From positions 44,363 to 108,362 of the forward strand of contig CAWJSI010000005.1 in assembly GCA_963845485.1 (NCBI GenBank): a stretch of 64,000 nt of DNA, in the 5' to 3' direction. Both the position numbers and the translations under genes were made by a program. Numbering within the stretch: position 1 is the first letter of the stretch; every line of letters begins with the position of its first letter. The notes beneath the pieces were generated by a model. It was not told the DNA's origin. It saw nothing but the letters and a program-made list of their open reading frames with translations, and made no database searches. The DNA comes from Bog-756 sp963845485. GTDB lineage: Bacteria > Actinomycetota > Acidimicrobiia > Acidimicrobiales > RAAP-2. Of the stretch, positions 16,055-25,799 are shown piece after piece.

Positions 16055-17470
16055 CTAGGCGCCTACGGCGAAGCCCGAGGTGGGCACGCCGAGGTAGGGG
16101 AAGTTGGGCAGGTACTTCTCGGTGCCGAGGGCAGTGAGGTCGGTCGGTCCCGAGGTCAGTCCCATAGAGATGGCCCCGGCGGCGGCATCAGGCTTGTAGG
16201 CCGGATCGACGAGCGGGAGGGTGGCGCCGGCGATGGCCCGCAGCTCGATGGTGACCACGTCGTCGAAGACCCGACGCCCATTGGGATAGCCGGCAGGATC
16301 CCCACCGATCAGGCCCAGGTTGGAGGGCGTAGTGGCGGCGGGGATGGCCATGTTGAGCCGGAGCATGTCGGCTTGGGTGCCTCCGGTGAAGTTCTGGAAG
16401 CCGGCCACGACCCCGGTGGGGATCCCGGTCAACAAGATGGCCAGCAGGTCGGCCCGTGGTGCCTTGGTGGCGTTGTAGGCGGCCAGGTTGGGGAAGACGC
16501 CCGGGTAGAGCACGGGAAGCAGGCCGGCCAGTTCGGGGGCCGAGACATGGGAGGCGAACTGGCTGTCACCCGAGGGCTGCTCGGCGTTCCAGTAGTCCTT
16601 GGAGGCCATGGGGATGAGGACTTCGTTCACCAGTGGGTTACCCAGCCGGGACACCTGCACGAAGGGACCGGAGTTGACGTTGGTCCCCGGGCTCGACTCG
16701 AAGATGCGGGCCTTCTGGCGGCTGGCTGTGGTCCACACGCCGATGGTGGCGTTGGGATCGGTCACGCCGAGGGGCTTCTTGCCGGTGACCATGAGCTCGT
16801 TGATCTCGACCTGGATGGCGATGGTGTGGACGTTCACCCCGGCGGTCGAGTTGACGCCCTTGGCCATCTTGCCCAGTCCGGTGTTGGCCAGGCCGAAGGT
16901 GTTGTGGTCCTGCTCGAAGGGGCGCAGGTCACCGAGGTCGAAGATGGCACCGAGGTCGACGTAGAAGCCCTCGGCCCGCTGGCCGGCGAACACCTTCATT
17001 CCGTCGTCCAACTGGGTCACCGCCGCGTTGGCCAGGGACAGGTAGTTGGGTGTGGACAGCGGTCCGATGTTGCACGGCGGGCAGGGGACGTTGGTGGCGA
17101 GCACGTGGCTGCCGGACTTGTCCACCCGGGTGACCGTGTAGGTCTGTCGGCGATTCCAGCTGGCGCTCTTCAGACTGGTGATGGGCCCGGTGTTGTAGAG
17201 GAAGGTGTTGGGGTTGGTGATCTGGCTGGAGAACTGGAACTGGTAGCTGATGTCGATGTCGCCGTCGTTGTCGTTGTCGATATTGATGGCGTAGAGGACG
17301 TCGTCGCCGAACTCGTAGAAGTTGGGCCCGCCGTCAGGAGCCTGCAGGGGCACGTAGTTGGCGATCAGCGTGACGTGATCGGGATGGTCGGGGCAGACGA
17401 AGGCGTACAGATCGGTGGAGTCGGCTACCGGATCCTGGGAAATCTCGGGAGCTTCACGGTGTGATGACAT
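16055..17470 (-). CDS. DUF4331 domain protein
   Basis: This 471-aa protein is a DUF4331 member over its whole length. It starts MSSHREAPEISQDPVADSTD and shows the acidic calcium-site-like run NIDNDNDGDIDISYQFQF. The family is often encoded with TAT or exported partners, but this copy has no signal peptide of its own. The ATG at 17470 has GAGGTA upstream. It stands between a small twin-arginine protein (upstream) and a conserved hypothetical (downstream) in one operon. The biochemical role is unknown. Confidence 0.9.
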   Translation of the reverse strand: MSSHREAPEISQDPVADSTDLYAFVCPDHPDHVTLIANYVPLQAPDGGPNFYEFGDDVLYAINIDNDNDGDIDISYQFQFSSQITNPNTFLYNTGPITSLKSASWNRRQTYTVTRVDKSGSHVLATNVPCPPCNIGPLSTPNYLSLANAAVTQLDDGMKVFAGQRAEGFYVDLGAIFDLGDLRPFEQDHNTFGLANTGLGKMAKGVNSTAGVNVHTIAIQVEINELMVTGKKPLGVTDPNATIGVWTTASRQKARIFESSPGTNVNSGPFVQVSRLGNPLVNEVLIPMASKDYWNAEQPSGDSQFASHVSAPELAGLLPVLYPGVFPNLAAYNATKAPRADLLAILLTGIPTGVVAGFQNFTGGTQADMLRLNMAIPAATTPSNLGLIGGDPAGYPNGRRVFDDVVTIELRAIAGATLPLVDPAYKPDAAAGAISMGLTSGPTDLTALGTEKYLPNFPYLGVPTSGFAVGA

Positions 17471-17602
17471 AGCGGTACCTCGGTTTCTGGTTAGTAGGCA
17501 GTTGGGTAATGCGTGGTCGGTGTGGCGTGCGTGGTTGGTGTGAGTCGGGCAGGGACAGGAGTGGGTGGGGAATAGGACGGGGTAAGGGCCGGTGTGACGT
17601 GG

Positions 17603-17908
17603 TCAGCGAAGGGCGCGGACCAGTGCTTCGGCGAGGTGGGGGTCGAGCACGGTGATCTCCCGTGTGCCGGAGAACAGACCGATCTCACCGCTGGCCAGAT
17701 CCCGTACGTGGGCGACCAGTGGCTCGGTCATCGACAGAGACGACTCCCCTTCGGCAACTGCTGACTCGGCCGCTCCGGCGTCCGCCGGCCCTTGCGTCTC
17801 GACCGCCCCTACGAGGGCGGGCAGCCCAGGTAGGGCGGAGATGGCTCCCGCCGCCACGACGGCAGCGGTGCCACCTTTCAGAAACACACGACGGCTGAGT
17901 TCGCTCAT
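17603..17908 (-). CDS. Small twin-arginine-signal protein
   Basis: This 101-aa protein begins with a twin-arginine signal (SRRVFLKGG, then AAVVAAGAISALPGLPALVG). The mature part is about 60 residues and ends in VLDPHLAEALVRALR. The ATG at 17908 has GGAGG six bases upstream. It is first in the likely operon with DUF4331, 132 bp upstream of it. It may carry or fold with the DUF4331 protein outside the membrane, but that is inference from position. Confidence 0.75.
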   Translation of the reverse strand: MSELSRRVFLKGGTAAVVAAGAISALPGLPALVGAVETQGPADAGAAESAVAEGESSLSMTEPLVAHVRDLASGEIGLFSGTREITVLDPHLAEALVRALR

Positions 17909-18373
17909 GGGAACCTCCGGGCAGGGACGGTGATGGGCAGTGTTCGCCTACCGGTTCGAAGGGGAGCTCGACTCTGGATGACGACTTCACCGAAATTTCA
18001 CGAAAACATGTTTGAACCCACCCGAAAGTGGGTACGGGCGAGGGTTTCGTCGGGCTCGACGCCCGGGCTTGCGCCGGCCCGCCGTAGGTCGGGCCTACCG
18101 ACTCAGTCCGCGAGCTGGGTCGCCGACTGGCTCGATGCCCGCCGGTTGTGACGCAAGTGACGGTCGGTGCGTCTGTTGTCGTGGCGTCGGCGGTCCCGGC
18201 GCTGGTCAGTGGTTATTTGAGGATTCGGACATCCATCACCACGCGTCGGTCCGAAGACGTGACGTGGGGCCTGTGCTGCCAGTCCTGTCGGGTGCGGCTC
18301 CACAACCGCAGGGGATCGGTCCGACCTAGGGCCGGTACGGGGGCATAGGTACTCGCAGCTCCATCAGTGAAAG
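17909..18373. other. Divergent intergenic region
   Basis: 465 bp between the TAT-protein start and the frameshifted repeat-protein start. It must hold promoters for both directions. A more AT-rich stretch at about 17985-18015 (ttcaccgaaatttcacgaaaac) is a likely promoter area. No RNA or repeat was recognised. Confidence 0.4.
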
Positions 18374-20756
18374 GTGACTCCCTTGACCGAATCTCTCACC
18401 CATCCACCCCGACGCCGTGTGCGCGCCGCCATCGTGGTGATGGCCTCGTTGCTCACCGTCCTGTTCGGTCTCTCACTGCAGGCGACAAGCCCGGCCGGTG
18501 CGTCTACGACCAGCTCGGCCCATGCCGCCCAAGACCCTGCGCCCAACGGTGACAGCGGCACCACCATCGATCCCCTCCAGTACAACTGCGGCAACGACGC
18601 CCCGACCTGTGGCCAGGTGGGCGAGTCCAACGGCTACTACAACGGCACGAACGTTGACCTCCTCTACAGCGAGGACTACTACTGCGAGCCGGGGAAGGGT
18701 TCCCTCGACACGGCCACCGGCTGTGAGGCCGGCACGGCCGCCTCGGCCAACCCCAACCCGACGACCCCGTCGGCCAACGGCACGATCCTCGGCAACACCA
18801 AGCACAGCGACACGCTGTATATCCCGGTCCCCATCGGGTTCACCCCACCGCCGACGCAGTGCATCAGCACGGCCACCTGCATCGACCATCCCTCGACGAT
18901 CGACCTCCACGCTCTTGCCTCCTATCTCGGTGTCAGCAACCCGGCAACCCTCGACGCCGTGCCCATTCCCGCCCACAACCACGTGGTGAGCACCCGCAAC
19001 GGTGGGCTTCCCGAGTGGTGGAACGTGGAAATCGTGGCCACGAAGAGCCTGGCCACCTTCAATAAGCTGACCAGCCTGAACGCCATCAACACGGCGACCG
19101 CCGACTCGAATCCGGCCACGGCCGCAACCGCGGTTCCGACCAACGCCTTCTTGTTCTTCCAGGTGCTGCCCGGAACCCTGTCGGCATCGATGGCGGCCAA
19201 TCTCACCGCGGTCGCTCCGCCTGGACCCTCGGTGCCTGCCGCTCCCGGCGCTCCGCCGGCCAGCCAGGTCGAGTCGGGAACGACGTTCAACAACCTCATG
19301 AACGACTGCGGCGCCACGGCCCCGAACTGCCAGAACGTCGGCATCAGCCGTGACTGGATCCAGGGTCAGGATGTCGAGGCCCTCTACTCCGAGCAGTACT
19401 ACTGCGGCACGACCGGTGTGACGGTCCATTCGTCGACGGGTTGCGAGGCCGGGGCCAATCCCACCTCGGTACCACCCAACGTGGGTGACACGACCATCCC
19501 GACACCGGCCAACTCGTACCCCGCACCGGCCAACGGCACCATCGATCCCCTGTACATCCCGGTACCGCTGTACTCCAGCCCGCCGGTTGACCTACAACCA
19601 GTGTTCGAGCGCCATCACCTGCATCGACCATCCCGACACCATTGACCTCTCGCTGTTGGCTCCGACACTCGGGGTGACCAATGCCTCGACGCTCGATAAC
19701 GTGCCCCTCCCCGGCCACGACCACCTGCTGACCACCCGCAACGGTGATCAGCCGGAGTGGTGGAACGTCATCGTCATCCCGGTGACCACCCCGGCCGGAC
19801 TGGCCACCATCGAGAGCTCCAAGAACTACAGCTCGGTTCGTGCCCTCGAAGGAGTGGCCGGCAGCGGCATCGGCATCCCGGCGGCCGGTTCCACACCGGC
19901 AGTGACCGAGGTACCGACCAACGCCTACCTCTGGTTCCAGACCCTTCCCGGAGCCAGTTCGGCCACCCCGGGACCCGTCCAGACCAGCTGCATGACCCAC
20001 CTGCCCGCCGGCTCGGTCGTCGGTTCCGCCGCACTCGATGACGGCACCGGCTACTACGAGACGGACTCCCAGGGTGATGTGGCCGCCTTCGGTGCCGCTA
20101 CTTGCTACGGGGCCATGACTGGCCAGCATCTGAACCAGCCCATCGTGGGCATGGCCGTCGACCGTAAGACCGGTGGCTACTGGTTGGTGGCCCGGGACGG
20201 GGGCGTGTTCTCCTTCAATGCGCCGTTCTACGGTTCGGCCGGAGGCTCCCCCCTCAACAAGCCGGTGGTGGGCGTTACGCCCACCCTGAACGGCACCGGG
20301 TACTACCTGGTCGCTTCGGACGGCGGGGTGTTCACCTACGGTGACGCCAAGTTCTCCGGCTCGACCGGGAACATCCACCTCAACAAGCCGGTGGTGGGCA
20401 TGGGCCTCGACCGGGCGACCGGTGGGTACTGGCTGGTGGCCTCCGACGGAGGGGTCTTCTCCTTCAACGCACCCTTCATGGGTTCGACCGGTGGCATCAC
20501 CCTCAACAAGCCGGTGGTGGGCATGGCCCCACTGTCCGACGGGAGTGGGTACCGGTTGGTGGCCTCCGACGGCGGGGTGTTCGACTTCAACGCACCGTTC
20601 TACGGGTCCACTGGCAACCTGAAGTTGAACTCGCCGGTTATCGCCGGACTGAACAACAACTCCTACGACGGGTACTGGCTGACCGCCGCCGACGGTGGCG
20701 TCTTCACCTTCAGCCCGCCGAGCGAGAACATGCCGTTCTACGGTTCGGCCGCCTAA
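18374..20756 (+). pseudogene. Secreted protein with duplicated domain and C-terminal repeats, one frameshift
   Basis: Two overlapping frames form one gene. The first (18374-~19587) has a signal peptide and one ~210-residue domain (LLYSEDYYCEPG, CIDHPSTIDLHALASYLGV, PEWWNVEIVATKS) plus the start of a second copy. The second frame (~19588-20756) completes copy two (CIDHPDTIDLSLLAPTLGV, PEWWNVIVIPVTTP) and adds five to six 41-residue repeats of the GYWLVASDGGVFSFNAPF type. The shift lies near CCGCCGGTTGACC at 19580-19592 and one extra base explains it. It could be a consensus error or a recent mutation. GTG 18374 or TTG 18383 (AAAGGTG six bases upstream) may be the start. Function unknown; surface or cell-wall role likely. 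Confidence 0.8.
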
Positions 20757-20776
20757 CAACATTCGGAGTTCGCCGA

Positions 20777-20815
20777 CGCAAGGGGAGGGGTTCGAGATGA
20801 ATCCCTCCCCTTGTG
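20777..20815 (+). terminator. Hairpin after repeat-protein gene
   Basis: Arms at 20777-20789 and 20803-20815 form eleven perfect pairs (CAAGGGGAGGG with CCCTCCCCTTG) extended by two more, with a 13-base loop. It lies 20 bp after the stop and before the next ribosome site. Confidence 0.6.
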
Positions 20816-20867
20816 CTGTCCGCAGGCGGACGGACCCGCCCCCTTCGACCCCGGAGAGACGAGCACC

Positions 20868-21887
20868 ATGACGGCCACCCTCGACCAGCCCTCGATCGTC
20901 ACCGCCTCGGACCGGCGCACGCCACCGATCCTCGTGACCCGCCGATCCCTCAGTTACGCCCTCGGCCTCCTCTGGCTGCTGGACGGTGCGCTGCAGCTGC
21001 AGTCGTTCATGTTCACCCGCGGATTCGCGCACCAGATCATTGCGCCGGTGGCCGAAGGACAACCCTCGTTCGTGTCGGCACCGGTCCGATGGAACGCCGA
21101 GCTGATCGCCCATCAACCTGCCCTGTGCAATGCCGTCTTCGCCGCCGTCCAGCTGGCACTGGGCATCGGATTCCTCGTTCCCCGGACGCGTCGGCCGGCC
21201 ATCGTGGCCTCGGTCGTCTGGGCCCTGGGCGTCTGGTACGCCGGGGAGGGACTCGGTGGACTGGCCGGGGGTCATGTGAGCGTGCTGGTCGGCGCCCCGG
21301 GGGCCGCGCCCCTCTACGCCCTACTGGCCGTGGCCGCCTGGCCCGGCCAACTGTCGACGGCCGAGTACCGGTCGGCGCGTCCACCCCACTGGGTCCTCCC
21401 GCTGTGGGCGGTGTTGTGGGTGGGGGCGGCCGTGCTCGACCTGCTCCCGGGCAACCGGCCGTCGTCGACGTTCAGCTCCCAACTGGCGGCCAACGCGGCC
21501 GCCGTCCCGGGGTGGCTCGCCCGGATCGATGACGCAGTCGGCCACGGGGTGCACGGTCTGGGCGCCACGGCCACGCTCGTGGTGGTGGGACTCGAACTGG
21601 CCATCGGCCTGGTGGCGCTGGGCCGGCGACCGGCATCCTCGGTGGCCATCATCGCCGGCATGGTGCTCGCCGCCCTCTACTGGGCGGTCGGACAGAGCTT
21701 CGGCCAGCTCTTCGGTGGTCAGGCCACCGATCCGAGCACCGGGCCGTTGCTCCTGTTGGTCGGGCTGGCCGCGCTCGGTGCCAGTCAGCGAACCCGACCG
21801 GCCGTCGCCGCCGGGCTCTCACCGAGGGAGACGGGCCTCGAACGGATCCAGCCCGTCTCCGCCTCCCACGCCTTCGGTCGCCCGTGA
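20868..21887 (+). CDS. Polytopic membrane protein, possibly DoxX-like
   Basis: This 339-aa protein from ATG 20868 (GGAGAG upstream) has eight or so hydrophobic segments: YALGLLWLLDGALQLQSFMF near the N-terminus, then ALCNAVFAAVQLALGIGFLV, a WALGVWYAGEGLGGLAGG loop, and C-terminal pairs ending in LLLLVGLAALGAS. The Gly-Trp-rich first helix with LDGALQLQ resembles DoxX/DoxD-type oxidoreductase membrane subunits, but no cofactor ligands are clear. A sulfatase gene follows at 37 bp in the same direction, so the two may be one transcript. Confidence 0.7.
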   Translation: MTATLDQPSIVTASDRRTPPILVTRRSLSYALGLLWLLDGALQLQSFMFTRGFAHQIIAPVAEGQPSFVSAPVRWNAELIAHQPALCNAVFAAVQLALGIGFLVPRTRRPAIVASVVWALGVWYAGEGLGGLAGGHVSVLVGAPGAAPLYALLAVAAWPGQLSTAEYRSARPPHWVLPLWAVLWVGAAVLDLLPGNRPSSTFSSQLAANAAAVPGWLARIDDAVGHGVHGLGATATLVVVGLELAIGLVALGRRPASSVAIIAGMVLAALYWAVGQSFGQLFGGQATDPSTGPLLLLVGLAALGASQRTRPAVAAGLSPRETGLERIQPVSASHAFGRP

Positions 21888-21924
21888 TCTCCTAACATCG
21901 CCGGGAGTCGATCAGGGGGGTGCC

Positions 21925-23460
21925 ATGGCACACGATCCGGTAGTGGCCGAGACGATCACCGAGCGGGACAGCCTCGAACCCCACTTCGTCCTCGAAGAGC
22001 AGGAGGGGACGGCCGCCACGGCCCTGGCCCGCTTCCGGGGTCGTACCAACCGGCGCCCCAATGTGCTCATGGTCCTCTTCGACGACGTGGGTTGGGGGGA
22101 CTTCGGCTGTTATGGCGGTGGGGTGGCCGTCGGGGCGCCCACGCCCCACATCGACCGCCTGGCCCGCCGGGGGAAGCTCCTCACCAGCTGCTACTCGGAG
22201 CCCTCGTGCACCCCGTCCCGGGCCTCGATCATGACTGGGCGACTACCCATGCGCCACGGCCTGCTCCGCCCGCCCATGTACGGCCAACCCGGCGGACTCG
22301 ACGGTGAGGTGACCCTGGCTCAGCTCCTGTCCGACGCGGGGTACGTAACCCAGGCCGTAGGGAAGTGGCATATCGGGGAGAACGTGGAGTCCCAGCCCCA
22401 GAACGTCGGCTTCGACGACTTCTACGGCTTCCTCTCGGTGTCGGACATGTACACCGAGTGGCGGGACCCCAACTTCTTCCCCGAGATCGTCTACAGCGAA
22501 GAGCGCACCAAGTGGGTGGAGAATCTCGCCTTCAACAAGTGCTTCGTCCACGCCACCCGGGGTGGGGAGACCGAGAACGTGGAGGAGGTCACCGTGCCCG
22601 TGCTCTCCTTGCTCGACGAGAAGTGGGCCACGTACTCGCTCGAGTTCATCCACCGGATGGGCGACCCGCCACCGGCCGAGCGCACGCCGTGGTTCCTCTA
22701 TCACTGCACCCGGGGGGCGCACTTCGACAACTACCCCCACGAGCGGTTCCTCGGCTCGTCGCCGGCCAAGCATCCCTACAAGGACACCATCATCGAGCTC
22801 GATGACATCGTGGGCCGGCTGGTGGCCGAGTTGGAGGCCACCGGGCAGATGGAGGACACGCTCATCTTCATCTCGTCGGACAACGGTCCCGAGATGGAGA
22901 CGTGGCCCGACGCCGCCTACTCGCCGTTCCGGAGCGCCAAGGGCTCGACCTGGGAGGGGGGCCAGCGGGTGCCCGCCATCATCACCTGGCCGTCGATGAT
23001 CGCCGCCGACGTGGCCACCGACGGCCTGTTCTCCCAGATGGACCTGTTCAACACCCTGCTCACCCTGGCCGACGCCAGAGGATCCATCCCCGAGGACCGC
23101 TTCATCGACGGGGTTGATCAGACCTCGTTCCTCCTCGACCCGGACGGCCAGTCGAATCGCAAGTACCTCTATTACTGGTTGACCAACGTGTTCTCGGCCC
23201 TGCGGGTGGGGGAGTGGAAGTTCATGGTCGCCTCCACCTCCGACGACGACCGGGACTGCTTCAACCTGGGCGGCTTCACCGGGGTGACCCAGAAGTACTC
23301 CCACGGCCGGCTGTACAACCTCTACCTCGACCCCAAAGAGAGCCACAGCTACATGATCCGCAAGCTGGCCTACATCGACAGCTTCACCAGCGGGATCCGT
23401 GACCACTTCATCACCTACGGCCGGTACCCGCCCAAACAGCCCATCGCCGCCATGCAGTAG
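21925..23460 (+). CDS. Type I sulfatase (arylsulfatase-like)
   Basis: This 511-aa protein belongs to the alkaline phosphatase-superfamily sulfatases. The metal segment is NVLMVLFDDVGWGDFGCYG; the formylglycine site is CTPSR with Cys at residue 95, the residue that must be oxidised by a formylglycine-generating enzyme (none is encoded here). A second metal segment is FISSDNGPEMETWPD. It has no signal peptide, so unless exported in another way it acts in the cytosol on small sulfate esters. The ATG at 21925 has AGGGGGG five bases upstream. The nearby cysTWA importer points to sulfur scavenging, though the genes are 16 kb apart. Confidence 0.93.
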   Translation: MAHDPVVAETITERDSLEPHFVLEEQEGTAATALARFRGRTNRRPNVLMVLFDDVGWGDFGCYGGGVAVGAPTPHIDRLARRGKLLTSCYSEPSCTPSRASIMTGRLPMRHGLLRPPMYGQPGGLDGEVTLAQLLSDAGYVTQAVGKWHIGENVESQPQNVGFDDFYGFLSVSDMYTEWRDPNFFPEIVYSEERTKWVENLAFNKCFVHATRGGETENVEEVTVPVLSLLDEKWATYSLEFIHRMGDPPPAERTPWFLYHCTRGAHFDNYPHERFLGSSPAKHPYKDTIIELDDIVGRLVAELEATGQMEDTLIFISSDNGPEMETWPDAAYSPFRSAKGSTWEGGQRVPAIITWPSMIAADVATDGLFSQMDLFNTLLTLADARGSIPEDRFIDGVDQTSFLLDPDGQSNRKYLYYWLTNVFSALRVGEWKFMVASTSDDDRDCFNLGGFTGVTQKYSHGRLYNLYLDPKESHSYMIRKLAYIDSFTSGIRDHFITYGRYPPKQPIAAMQ

Positions 23461-23467
23461 GGCAGAG

Positions 23468-23491
23468 CCCCGGGTGGCCGCCCACCCGGGG
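23468..23491 (+). terminator. Perfect GC hairpin after sulfatase
   Basis: Arms CCCCGGGTGG (23468-23477) and CCACCCGGGG (23482-23491) enclose a four-base loop, eight bases after the sulfatase stop. No T-run follows. Confidence 0.6.
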
Positions 23492-23575
23492 TGCCTGTCC
23501 CCACTCATCAGCCATTCAGGTTCGGGTGGCACGATGTCGGCCCCGCCACCTCACCACCCACCCCGGATCTGACCC

Positions 23576-24904
23576 GTGACCTCCACGACGACCGCCTCCA
23601 CGACGGCCCCGACCCCGCCTCTGGGCCGGGCTACCCCCGACCAGGAGCCTGCTGCCGCCGCGGCCAACATCGGCGCACCCAACCGGCCGGGGCCCTACCT
23701 CGGCCAGTTCGACTCGTACCGGGTGGTGGCCTGTACGGCGGTGGTGCTCCAGCACTCGTTGTTGTGGACGGCGACCGAAGGGAACATCGTCCCGTGGACC
23801 ATGGTGATGCTGCTCCACTTCTCCCGGACGGCCTTCTTCTTCCTCTCCGCCCTCGTGCTCACCTACTCCCAGGTGACCCGGCCCCGGTCGGCTCCCGCCT
23901 TCTGGCGCCGTCGCTACATCCAGCTCGGTGTGCCCTATCTCATGTGGACCGCCGTCTACTGGCTCTACACCCTGTTCACCACGGCGGGCTCGTGGAGCCG
24001 GGCCGGTGCCATCCTCGTCAACGAACTCGAGTTCGGGTACTACCAGCTGTACTTCGTCATCGTCCTCTTCCAGCTGTACCTGGTCTTCCCCTTCCTTCTC
24101 CGCCTGCTCCGGGCCAGCCGGCACCACGCCCGGGTCATGGCCGTGAGCGCCCTGTTCGCCCTCCTGTTGGCCGCCGACCTCCACTACCCCCATGCCTTCG
24201 GGCCCGTCGGGCGGGCCACCTTCCGCCTGGCGGCCCACTGGCCCTGGTCGCGCAACATCCTCACCTACCAAGAGCAGTTCATCGCCGGTGTGCTAGTCGC
24301 CCTTCACCTCGACCAGGTCCGGACCTTCATCGAACGCTGGTGGCGCCAGGTCATCGCCCTCGCCGCCGTGATCGGGGGGATCGCTGCCCTCTGGTACCTG
24401 GTGGCGGTATGGATGGGCTCGGACACCGGACGGGCCTCGGACCTCTACCAGCCCATCGCCTTTGTCTGGTTCACCGCAGCGGTGGCCGCCCTCGAGTGCG
24501 GGACCTGGCGGTGGTACCAGCGGACCCGGGCCGGCCACAGTCCCCGGTTCCGTGCCCTGTCGGCCACCGAGCTCGCCGGTCTGACCGGGGGCATCTTCTT
24601 CGGTCATGTGCTGGTGCTGAACCTTCTCCGGTCGGCCCTCGGCGCCACCGGGCTCCGTGACCACATGGGGTGGATCGAGATCGTGGCCGTGTTGTTCGTC
24701 GGGTCCCTCCTGATCACCGGAGCGGCCACCGCCCTCGTCCTGCGGACCCGCCTGCGGTGGGTCCTCGGCGGACCGGTGCGGTCCGAGCAGCGAGCCCGGC
24801 TCGGCACCGACGCCCTGGACCCGGCCGTGACGATGACGACCCTGGAGCCTGCACTGGTCCCGGGCTCGCCATCGCCGACGACCGCGCCAGGGCCAGGCCG
24901 GTGA
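23576..24904 (+). CDS. Acyltransferase family 3 membrane protein
   Basis: This is a 442-aa integral membrane O-acyltransferase (Acyl_transf_3). The family R-x10-H motif is at Arg49 and His60 (RVVACTAVVLQH), and about ten membrane helices follow (for example HFSRTAFFFLSALVLTYSQ and YYQLYFVIVLFQLYLVFPFL). Members acylate sugars, lipids or antibiotics; the substrate here is not shown. The Thr/Ala-rich first 40 residues and the ~60-residue tail are polar. It begins with GTG at 23576, and its stop overlaps the start of the next gene (GTGA), so the two are translationally coupled. Confidence 0.9.
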   Translation: MTSTTTASTTAPTPPLGRATPDQEPAAAAANIGAPNRPGPYLGQFDSYRVVACTAVVLQHSLLWTATEGNIVPWTMVMLLHFSRTAFFFLSALVLTYSQVTRPRSAPAFWRRRYIQLGVPYLMWTAVYWLYTLFTTAGSWSRAGAILVNELEFGYYQLYFVIVLFQLYLVFPFLLRLLRASRHHARVMAVSALFALLLAADLHYPHAFGPVGRATFRLAAHWPWSRNILTYQEQFIAGVLVALHLDQVRTFIERWWRQVIALAAVIGGIAALWYLVAVWMGSDTGRASDLYQPIAFVWFTAAVAALECGTWRWYQRTRAGHSPRFRALSATELAGLTGGIFFGHVLVLNLLRSALGATGLRDHMGWIEIVAVLFVGSLLITGAATALVLRTRLRWVLGGPVRSEQRARLGTDALDPAVTMTTLEPALVPGSPSPTTAPGPGR

Positions 24905-25620
24905 GGCCCGTCGTCCTCCTGGCCTCCCTCGGCCGGTCGCGGACCGACTTCGACGAGTTGGTGGCCGCCCTCGAGCGCGCCGGTCGGACCGCGGTGGCCC
25001 TCGACCTGCCCGGTGTGGGCGAAGCCGCCGAACGGCCGGTCGGTGCCGACCTCCATGCCGTGGCCGCCGACGTGGTCGACCGCCTCGGGGACGTCACGAC
25101 GCCGTTCCACCTGGTGGGCCACGCCTACGGCAACCGGGTGGCCCGATGTCTGGCCGCCGACCAGCCCTCCCGTGTCGCTTCGCTCATCCTGCTCGGGTGC
25201 GGGGGAAAGGTCCCCGGCGACGACGAGGCGCGGGCCGCACTGATCGAGTGCTTCACCGAGCCCGAGGGCTCGGCCGGACACCGACGGGCCGTGGCCACCG
25301 CCTTTTTCGCACCGGGCCGTGTGGTGCCTCCGTCCTGGGCGACCGGGTGGTGGCCCGAGGCGGCCATGGACCAGGGCCGGGCCACCGAGGCCACGCCAAT
25401 AGGCGAGTGGTGGGTGCCCCCCGACCCGCTCGGCGTGCTGGCCGTGGTCGGGAGGGACGACAGGATCTCGCCCCCGGCCAACGCCGCCGATCTGGTGGCG
25501 TCGGTGGGCGACCGAGGACGCCTGGTGGTGGTGGACGGTGCGGGCCATGCCCTCCTCCCCGAACAGCCCGAAGCGGTGTCCGACGCCGTCCTCGACCACC
25601 TGGCCCGCATCGACCCCTGA
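24901..25620 (+). CDS. Alpha/beta hydrolase fold protein lacking the Ser nucleophile
   Basis: This 239-aa protein has the alpha/beta hydrolase fold pattern, but the nucleophile elbow reads GHAYG, with Ala75 where Ser, Cys or Asp should be. The rest is present: the Asp loop LAVVGRDDRISPPANA and the His loop VVVDGAGHALLPEQPE. It may be a non-hydrolytic member, a binding protein, or use another chemistry. Its GTG start (24901) overlaps the acyltransferase stop by four bases, so it probably works with that enzyme. I am sure of the fold, not of the function. Confidence 0.85.
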   Translation: MRPVVLLASLGRSRTDFDELVAALERAGRTAVALDLPGVGEAAERPVGADLHAVAADVVDRLGDVTTPFHLVGHAYGNRVARCLAADQPSRVASLILLGCGGKVPGDDEARAALIECFTEPEGSAGHRRAVATAFFAPGRVVPPSWATGWWPEAAMDQGRATEATPIGEWWVPPDPLGVLAVVGRDDRISPPANAADLVASVGDRGRLVVVDGAGHALLPEQPEAVSDAVLDHLARIDP

Positions 25621-25799
25621 GCGGATGTCCGTCCTCCGTTTGGCGTCGGCCCCAGGACAATTGGTCTCGACGGACCGGCTGGGTAGGAGGCCGACCACGC
25701 CGGGTGAGGTCAGCCAAATTTCAGGCTCGAAATGCTTGAATTGCCCCCTGGTGGAAATCGTAAGGTTCTCCTGACGGCGGCTGACCGAAGGGCTGGTTG

